DNA of 12,486 nucleotides, taken from contig NZ_CM001773.1 in assembly GCF_000314895.2 (NCBI RefSeq), positions 3,419,414 through 3,431,899 of the forward strand, in the 5' to 3' direction. Source of the stretch: Providencia sneebia DSM 19967 (lineage in GTDB: Bacteria > Pseudomonadota > Gammaproteobacteria > Enterobacterales > Enterobacteriaceae). The translations under genes were made by a program, and so were the position numbers. Shown piece after piece: positions 6,959 through 12,486 of the stretch. Within the stretch, counting starts at the first letter, position 1. Each line of letters opens with the position of its first letter. The notes under the pieces are model-generated. The model ran no database searches and had not been told where the DNA came from. It saw nothing but the letters and a program-made list of their open reading frames with translations.

Positions 6959-9373
6959 TTACCATGTTCTACCAATATTGAATTGGAACTGCTCTGATTT
7001 ATCACCTTCGTAGTCTTTAATCGGCTGCGCATAGGAGAATACGAGAGGTCCAAGTGGTGACATCCATTGTAAAGCAACCCCCGCTGATGAACGGATATTC
7101 GTTGCTTTACCATAATCAGGCATGCCTGCGCGCCATTGTGGATTAATGCTATTCCAGTTGGTATCCCATACCGTACCTGCATCAATGAAGACAGAGGTAC
7201 GAACTGCATTCGCATATTTCTCATCAATAAATGGCGTAGGTGTAATCAATTCGAATGATGCTGTATACATTGCATTACCACCAACCGCATCACTTGATGG
7301 GCTTCCCGGCTCAGGTCCGACTTTCCCATTAACATTCTTCAAATAAACGGCTTTTGGACCAATATTATTCGAGCGGAAACCACGGAGTGTACTAGAACCA
7401 CCGGCATAGAAGTTTTCATAGAATGGCATTTGCTTACCACCAAGGCCATCCCCAAAACCAGCTTGCGCACGACCAAGAACGATCCATGTGGCATCTTCAT
7501 TGATTGGATAATACTGAGCGGTATCAAAACGCAATTTATAATATTCGTTATCCGAACCTGGTACTGTAACTTTACCTGAAAGGCTGGTTTTATTACCCGA
7601 AGTAGGGAAGAAACCACGATCCAATGAGTTGTAAGTCCAACCCACATTTAAAGTAAAGTCATCAGCGTTAAATTTCTCTTTATTACGTCCATCAGAATTA
7701 ATGTGCGGATAATCTCCCATAGAATTGAGATATTCCCACATTGCAGCTTGAGGGCGCATATCCGATAAGGAGTTATGGACATAGCCCGCTCCCAAACGGA
7801 AAGAGTTATTTTCATTGAATGGGAAGCTTAAGAAACTATCCAATCCATAGGTTTTATTGGTATAACCAGATAAGTCAGCATCTTTAGCACGGAAATCGTT
7901 ATAGAAAATACGACCACCTAAGCTAACACCATTTACGGTAAAGTATGGATCAGTAAAGGACATTTCAACGTTTGTTGAATAATCATTTTTACTTGCGTTG
8001 ACGCCAACAGCATTACCCGTTCCTAACCAGTTATCTTGTGTTACACCAACTTGGAAACTTACGCCACTTTCCGTACCGAAACCAACACCAAAGTTCATTG
8101 AACCGGTATTACGTTCTTTAACTTTATAAATGACATCAACTTGATCAGGACTGCCCGGAATACGCTGAGTTTCGACATCAACCGTTTCAAAGAATCCAGT
8201 ACGATTAAGGCGTTCTTTACCTAATTCAACAAGATCATTTCCCAGCCACGCACCTTCCATTTGACGCATTTCGCGACGTAGAACAGTATCTTTACTGGTA
8301 TCATTTCCTTGGAAACGAATTTGGCGAACATAAAAACGGTTACCTGCATCAATGTTGACATTCAGCTTAACAGTTTTATCTTCATCATTGATTTCAGGTT
8401 GAGTCATTACACGCGGGTAGGCATAACCATAACGACCCAATAGGTCCTTAATTTTGTTTTCCATGCTCGTTACTTGAGCACCGTTGTATAACTCACCCGG
8501 CGTAATAGTAATCAGCTCTTTAATTTCAGCTAAATGATCAGCTGTATTACCGTTGATATCAACACTGGAAATCTTATATTGATCACCTTCTGTGATATTA
8601 ATTGTAATATAGATATCTTTTTTATCTGGTGTCAGACTGACTTGAGTGGAGTCAATATTGAAGCGAGCATAACCGCGGTCTAGATAGAAACTACGAAGTG
8701 TTTCTAAGTCACCCGCTAATTTTTGCTTTTGATATTTTTGGTCTGCAGTTAAGTTCCACCATGGTACATCATCACGTAATTGGAACTTATTAACCAATTC
8801 TGCTGTTGAATAGTTTTTGTTTCCTACTACGTTAATCTGCTGAATTTTTGCAGATACGCCTTCAGAAAACACAAACTTTAAATCAACACGGTTACGAGGT
8901 AATGGTGTAGCAACGGCTTTTACTGTCGCATTGTATTTACCAACACTATAGTAAAAATCTTCTAGACCTTTCTCAATATTTGATATTTTCGTGCGGTCTA
9001 ATGCTTCACCTACGCGAATATTTGATGCTTCCAAGTTTTGTTTGAGCATATCATCTTTCACAAATTTATTACCGGTGAAAGTGATACTCGCGATGGTTGG
9101 TCGCTCTTTAACTTGAACGATCAGCGTGTTTCCATCACGCAGGACCCTAACATCTTCGAAGTTACCTGTAGAGAAAAGAGAACGAATTGAACGGCTAATA
9201 TCTTCGTTATCAATCGAATCACCGACCCTTACAGGCATATTCAATAATGCTGCACCAACGGCGACGCGTTGTAGACCTTCGAAACGAATGTCTTTAACTA
9301 CGAATCCGTCTGAACCGTATGCAGTGGCGCTGCCGAGTAGCAGCGACGCTATGAGCAACTTTTTCATCGCCAT
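6959..9373 (-). CDS. bamA: Outer membrane protein assembly factor BamA
   Basis: Essential Omp85-family core of the Bam complex, which folds and inserts beta-barrel proteins into the outer membrane. The product has 804 residues (E. coli 810). A signal peptide covers residues 1-20 ([20 protein letters not shown], cleaved before SDG). Five POTRA domains follow (about 21-424; the first begins [17 protein letters not shown]), then a 16-stranded barrel. The family motif RGF, at the tip of loop 6, is at residues 664-666 in GGSSTLRGF. The C-terminus FNIGRTW ends in an aromatic residue as a barrel signal. I found no cysteine in the protein, and loop 6 after the RGF is about a dozen residues shorter than in E. 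coli. The start at 9371-9373 matches E. coli; the only Shine-Dalgarno-like AAGGA is about 15 nt upstream, an unusually long spacing, and the upstream frame closes at 9392-9394. Confidence 0.98.
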   Translation of the reverse strand: MAMKKLLIASLLLGSATAYGSDGFVVKDIRFEGLQRVAVGAALLNMPVRVGDSIDNEDISRSIRSLFSTGNFEDVRVLRDGNTLIVQVKERPTIASITFTGNKFVKDDMLKQNLEASNIRVGEALDRTKISNIEKGLEDFYYSVGKYNATVKAVATPLPRNRVDLKFVFSEGVSAKIQQINVVGNKNYSTAELVNKFQLRDDVPWWNLTADQKYQKQKLAGDLETLRSFYLDRGYARFNIDSTQVSLTPDKKDIYITINITEGDQYKISSVDINGNTADHLAEIKELITITPGELYNGAQVTSMENKIKDLLGRYGYAYPRVMTQPEINDEDKTVKLNVNIDAGNRFYVRQIRFQGNDTSKDTVLRREMRQMEGAWLGNDLVELGKERLNRTGFFETVDVETQRIPGSPDQVDVIYKVKERNTGSMNFGVGFGTESGVSFQVGVTQDNWLGTGNAVGVNASKNDYSTNVEMSFTDPYFTVNGVSLGGRIFYNDFRAKDADLSGYTNKTYGLDSFLSFPFNENNSFRLGAGYVHNSLSDMRPQAAMWEYLNSMGDYPHINSDGRNKEKFNADDFTLNVGWTYNSLDRGFFPTSGNKTSLSGKVTVPGSDNEYYKLRFDTAQYYPINEDATWIVLGRAQAGFGDGLGGKQMPFYENFYAGGSSTLRGFRSNNIGPKAVYLKNVNGKVGPEPGSPSSDAVGGNAMYTASFELITPTPFIDEKYANAVRTSVFIDAGTVWDTNWNSINPQWRAGMPDYGKATNIRSSAGVALQWMSPLGPLVFSYAQPIKDYEGDKSEQFQFNIGRTW

Positions 9374-9413
9374 CGTTGTTATGCGTATTCCTTACTGGTC
9401 CCCAGCTTACTTA

Positions 9414-10766
9414 TCAGAAGCGAGAGAAATCATTAAAAAGTGCAAGTCCCATTAACAGAATCAATGCCATTGCACCTATCCGATAACTAAAGTCTTGTAC
9501 TCGCTCAGACACTGGACTTCCTTTAATTTTTTCAATTAATAAGAAGAGCAAGTGCCCCCCATCTAATACAGGCAATGGAAACAAATTGATAATGCCCAAA
9601 TTCACGCTGATTAGCGCAATGAACATCAAATAATATACCAAGCCTGACTCTGCCGATACCCCCGCACCTTTAGCGATAGAGATCGGCCCACTCAAGTTGT
9701 TAAGTTTGACATCACCAACAACTAATTTACCCATCATATTTACGGTCAGTTTCATCAACTGCCAAGTTTTATCGCTAGCTTGAACCAAAGACTCTAACGG
9801 TCCATATTCCTGAACCATTCTATATTCATCAGCTAACGGTATCACTGAAAGTTCTATGCCCGCAAATCCAATTTTTTCACCACCCTTTCCATTTTGCGAA
9901 TCAGGCGTCAACTCAAGGGAAATTAGTTGTCCATTTCTTTCAACACCCAACTTCAAAAGTTGATTAGGACTATTACGAATAATCCGTGTTAGTGGCGTCC
10001 ACACATCTAAGGCTTGACCATTAACACTAACAATTCTATCACCGGGCTGTAAACCTGACTTTTCACCGGCTAATCCTTGCGAAACGTTTAAAATCACAGG
10101 ATCAATTTTTGCTGAAACTGGCATAATCCCCATCGAAAGTACAGGATCTTCTTTTTCAGGATCAAATTGCCAATGCGTTAAATCAATCGTTTTAGTGACT
10201 GGTTCACTAAATCCTTGCGGTAAAACTTCTGCCGTTAATTGACGGTCTCCAATCTTACCGACTAATGCGAAACGAATCGCACTCCAATCAGGCGTTTCGA
10301 TGCCATCAATTGATTTTAGTTCCATTCCCGGCAAAATATTTGCTGTTGCAGCGACAGAATCTACCTTCACATCTTCGATAATTGGACGTACTGATGGTAT
10401 TCCCATCATAAAAACAATCCAATAGACAACTATGGCTAAAAGGAAATTTGCTATCGGACCTGCGCTAATAATTGCCGCTCGCTGACCAATGGTTTTATTG
10501 TTAAATGCAAGATGACGACGTTCAGGGCTCACATCCCCAACACGCTCATCCAACATTTTGACATAGCCACCTAAGGGAATTGCTGCAATAACATACTCGG
10601 TTCCTTGCTTATCAACCTTACGCCATAATGTTTTGCCAAAACCAATTGAAAAACGCTCAACATAAACACCACAGCGTCGTGCAACCCAAAAATGACCAAA
10701 CTCATGAACTGTTATCAATACGCCAATTGCGATGATAAATGCAGCTAAACTCCAAAAAAATCCCAT
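9414..10766 (-). CDS. rseP: Intramembrane site-2 zinc metalloprotease RseP
   Basis: Inner-membrane protease of the S2P family. After DegS cuts the anti-sigma factor RseA, RseP cleaves it within the membrane and so frees sigma E for the envelope stress response; it also clears remnant signal peptides. The product has 450 residues, as in E. coli. The zinc motif HEFGH is at 21-25 inside the first membrane segment (about 3-24), and the third ligand D402 is in PVLDGGH. A second segment (about 98-122) is followed by two tandem periplasmic PDZ domains (about 125-222 and 222-309; [13 protein letters not shown] in the second). The third and fourth segments are near 375-400 and 427-445. The ATG at 10764-10766 is chosen because AAGG lies 6 nt upstream and the length fits; an in-frame TTG at 10772 would leave no spacing. 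The gap to bamA is 40 nt. Confidence 0.97.
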   Translation of the reverse strand: MGFFWSLAAFIIAIGVLITVHEFGHFWVARRCGVYVERFSIGFGKTLWRKVDKQGTEYVIAAIPLGGYVKMLDERVGDVSPERRHLAFNNKTIGQRAAIISAGPIANFLLAIVVYWIVFMMGIPSVRPIIEDVKVDSVAATANILPGMELKSIDGIETPDWSAIRFALVGKIGDRQLTAEVLPQGFSEPVTKTIDLTHWQFDPEKEDPVLSMGIMPVSAKIDPVILNVSQGLAGEKSGLQPGDRIVSVNGQALDVWTPLTRIIRNSPNQLLKLGVERNGQLISLELTPDSQNGKGGEKIGFAGIELSVIPLADEYRMVQEYGPLESLVQASDKTWQLMKLTVNMMGKLVVGDVKLNNLSGPISIAKGAGVSAESGLVYYLMFIALISVNLGIINLFPLPVLDGGHLLFLLIEKIKGSPVSERVQDFSYRIGAMALILLMGLALFNDFSRF

Positions 10767-10774
10767 TGCCAACC

Positions 10775-11635
10775 TTAGAGACCAAACCCATTAAAAACCA
10801 ACAGATTTAACCCTGCAAATACAGGAATTGCAGCTGTTAGACTATCAATTCTATCAAGAATTCCACCATGCCCAGGAATTAAATGGCTACTGTCTTTTAT
10901 CCCAGAATGCCGTTTAAACATACTTTCTGTTAAGTCACCGAACACAGATACTACAACAACAATAATTGATGTTACCAATAAATAATCAGGTATTGGGATT
11001 GGCGCATAAAGACTAAATAGCCATGAGATAATTCCCGCAGTAATTAACCCGCCAATAAGCCCTTCCCATGTTTTACCCGGGGATACTTTTGGTGCCATTT
11101 TATGACGCCCCATAGTGCGCCCAAAAGCATAAGCGCCAGAATCAGCTCCCCAAACTAATAGCATGACATATAATAGCCACCAAGCACCAAAGAAAGTGTC
11201 ACTATGATAGCCAATTGTTCTAAGTACCATCATGCCGCAATAAAAAGGAATAATCGTCAGTACACCAAATAAAATTTGGACACTCGTTGATTTTCCCCAT
11301 ATTTGCGCAGATGCAGGGAAAGTAATCACGAGCAATATAGCAACTATCCACCAAGCAAGACCAGCCCATAGGCCATACAGAATAATAGGTTCATGTGCTA
11401 ATACGGTGATATCACTAAAAGAAAACTGTATCGCAAGTAGCGCAATACCAAACACAACTCCAAGAGCTACGCGTTTCGCTTGAGAGTGCCAACCGACAAA
11501 TTGAGCCCATTCCCATGCTGCTAATGCACATATCGCAATAACGACATAACCAAATACAGCAGGTGAAAGAAAAAATAGAGCGACAATAACCAGCGGAATT
11601 AAAATTATCGCAGTAATTAAACGATACTTCAGCAC
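10775..11635 (-). CDS. cdsA: Phosphatidate cytidylyltransferase (CDP-diglyceride synthase)
   Basis: Makes CDP-diacylglycerol from phosphatidic acid and CTP in the inner membrane, the precursor of all the main phospholipids. The product has 286 residues (E. coli 285). It is very hydrophobic, with multiple membrane segments along its length. The CDS family signature runs from S238 to D264 (SMFKR, then [13 protein letters not shown], then DRID), preceded by [12 protein letters not shown] (about 161-172) and [10 protein letters not shown] (about 183-192). The start is GTG at 11633-11635, giving MLKYRLITA as in E. coli; AAGGAG lies 6 nt upstream, just inside the 12-nt gap after uppS. rseP follows with its Shine-Dalgarno bases at the cdsA stop. 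Confidence 0.97.
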   Translation of the reverse strand: MLKYRLITAIILIPLVIVALFFLSPAVFGYVVIAICALAAWEWAQFVGWHSQAKRVALGVVFGIALLAIQFSFSDITVLAHEPIILYGLWAGLAWWIVAILLVITFPASAQIWGKSTSVQILFGVLTIIPFYCGMMVLRTIGYHSDTFFGAWWLLYVMLLVWGADSGAYAFGRTMGRHKMAPKVSPGKTWEGLIGGLITAGIISWLFSLYAPIPIPDYLLVTSIIVVVVSVFGDLTESMFKRHSGIKDSSHLIPGHGGILDRIDSLTAAIPVFAGLNLLVFNGFGL

Positions 11636-11647
11636 AACTGACTCCTT

Positions 11648-12400
11648 TTATTTAACGAGTTCATCATCTGACTCAGCTCCACCATAACGTCGTTCGCGCT
11701 GATTAAATGCATCGATTGCATTTTGAAAAACCTTTTCATCAAAATCAGGCCACAGCACATTCGTAAAATAGAATTCAGCATAAGCAACTTGCCACAACAG
11801 AAAGTTACTAATACGGTGCTCTCCACCTGTTCTGATAACTAAATCAACATTTTCCTGATCATGCATGCACACATGCTGATCGATGGTTTCTTCATCGATA
11901 TCATCAATAGAAAGTTGGCCATTTTGCACTTGTTGGAAAATCGTTTTCATACTGTTTGCGATATCCCATCGACCGCCATAATTTGCAGCGATATTTAATC
12001 TCAGACCTGTATTATTGGCAGTCAAATCTTGCGCTTTTTTAATGCGTTTTTGTAGACGTTCATTAAATCGACTAATATCACCGATAATAAGTAATTTCAC
12101 ATTATTTTTATGCAATTTTTTTACTTCATTATCTAGAGCAAAAACAAATAACTCCATAAGAGAGCTGACCTCTTTTTCAGGTCTTCTCCAGTTTTCGCTG
12201 CTAAACGCATATAATGTCAATGAACTAATATTGTTTTTGACTGAAAAACGTACAGCATTACGCACTGACTCAACACCAGCTTTATGACCAGTAATCCTCA
12301 GTTTTCCTCTCTGCTTAGCCCAGCGCCCATTACCATCCATAATAATGGCAACATGCTTTGGCCCCACAGAATGAGCGAGACCTTCACTACTAGAGTTCAT
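11648..12400 (-). CDS. uppS: Undecaprenyl diphosphate synthase (cis-prenyltransferase)
   Basis: Also called ispU. Adds eight isopentenyl units to farnesyl diphosphate to make the C55 undecaprenyl diphosphate carrier used for peptidoglycan, O-antigen and other wall polymers; it is a cytoplasmic or membrane-associated homodimer. The product has 250 residues (E. coli 253). The signature HVAIIMDGNGRWAK holds catalytic D22 (E. coli D26), and H39 lies in TGHKAG. LYAFSSENWRRP is at about 63-74. The diphosphate-binding segment has R190 and R196 in IRTGGEHRISNFLLWQ, then E209 in AYAEFYF. The ATG at 12398-12400 follows an AAGGA about 10 nt upstream. As the first complete gene of the block it may be read from its own promoter or from an upstream gene (in E. 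coli, dxr) outside the window. Confidence 0.97.
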   Translation of the reverse strand: MNSSSEGLAHSVGPKHVAIIMDGNGRWAKQRGKLRITGHKAGVESVRNAVRFSVKNNISSLTLYAFSSENWRRPEKEVSSLMELFVFALDNEVKKLHKNNVKLLIIGDISRFNERLQKRIKKAQDLTANNTGLRLNIAANYGGRWDIANSMKTIFQQVQNGQLSIDDIDEETIDQHVCMHDQENVDLVIRTGGEHRISNFLLWQVAYAEFYFTNVLWPDFDEKVFQNAIDAFNQRERRYGGAESDDELVK

Positions 12401-12486
12401 TAAATATTGATCCTTATGTGCACCACATCAAAAATTTAGCACAATAATAGCCTCTATCATTGCGTTTGCTGATAAGGCACACTTTT
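12401..12486 (-). other. Upstream region of uppS, no gene seen
   Basis: None of the three minus-strand frames resembles the end of a known protein; two close within a few codons to about 20 codons and the third carries no recognisable motif. It contains the uppS Shine-Dalgarno AAGGA (12411-12415). Directly upstream is a small inverted repeat, ATGTG/CACAT with a 3-nt loop (12416-12428). A TATTAT at 12444-12449 resembles a -10 box, but the matching -35 position (TCAGCA, 17-nt spacer) is poor, so a promoter here is only possible. Confidence 0.5.

Noticed and set aside
6949..7227. 92-codon minus-strand frame inside the 3' end of bamA
   Set aside because: It is in another frame of conserved BamA barrel sequence that reads perfectly to its stop; no motif or ribosome site supports it.
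9680..9860. Possible sigma E promoters for bamA inside rseP (AACTT elements near 9707 and 9849)
   Set aside because: -35-like matches exist, but the -10 partners are poor or spaced too far, and the bases are explained by conserved rseP codons. sigma E control of this cluster is known in E. coli but cannot be shown from this sequence.
10767..10772. TTG start for rseP two codons upstream
   Set aside because: The AAGG ribosome site would directly abut it with no spacing; the ATG at 10766 has 6-nt spacing and gives the usual 450 residues.
1..12486. A novel defence, mobile or biosynthetic system
   Set aside because: Every long frame with support is a recognised housekeeping gene in the standard enterobacterial order; there are no transposase, integrase, CRISPR repeat or unknown gene signals, and no gap exceeds 131 nt.

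Overview
The window is one uninterrupted, co-directional block of eleven housekeeping genes, all on the minus strand. In transcription order they are uppS, cdsA, rseP, bamA, skp, lpxD, fabZ, lpxA, lpxB, rnhB and the 5' two thirds of dnaE. Read on the plus strand, this is dnaE (cut by the left edge) at 1-2139 through to uppS at 11648-12400, with an 86-base upstream region at the right edge. The order matches the well-known Escherichia coli cluster, and several proteins align with their E. coli counterparts as I remember them almost without gaps, with catalytic residues at the same numbers (for example DnaE D401/D403/D555, LpxA H125, LpxD H239). The base composition is AT-rich (estimated by eye at about 40% GC). 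Gene order, similarity and composition together suggest a low-GC member of the Enterobacterales, most plausibly Morganellaceae (Providencia or Proteus type). The genus is an inference.

By region: 10775-12400 holds uppS and cdsA, for the undecaprenyl carrier lipid and the phospholipid precursor CDP-diacylglycerol. 9414-10766 holds rseP, the intramembrane protease that activates the envelope stress sigma factor. 6375-9373 holds bamA and skp, for insertion of outer-membrane proteins and their periplasmic chaperoning. 2744-6371 holds lpxD, fabZ, lpxA and lpxB, for lipid A synthesis plus the dehydratase that competes with it for 3-hydroxyacyl-ACP. 1-2744 holds rnhB and dnaE, for ribonucleotide/RNA primer removal and chromosomal replication. 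The common theme of the first nine genes is building the Gram-negative envelope; the last two are replication genes that travel with them.

The genes are packed tightly. Spacings are 1 nt overlap (lpxB/rnhB), 1 nt (fabZ/lpxA), 3 nt (skp/lpxD), 5 nt (rnhB/dnaE), 8 nt (rseP after cdsA), 12 nt (cdsA after uppS), 40 nt (rseP/bamA), 52 nt (lpxA/lpxB), 89 nt (bamA/skp) and 131 nt (lpxD/fabZ). No gene-free stretch exceeds 131 bases. Three of the wider gaps contain clear inverted repeats that would fold in the mRNA, none followed by a U-tract. These are the only parts not explained by conserved coding sequence. Non-ATG starts are chosen for cdsA (GTG), skp (GTG) and lpxB (TTG), each with a well-placed Shine-Dalgarno sequence.

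I see no mobile element, CRISPR array, tRNA, rRNA, pseudogene or undescribed system. All genes are intact except dnaE, which is cut only by the window edge. The points worth a second look are the intercistronic RNA structures, start-codon choices and a cysteine-free, shortened loop in BamA.
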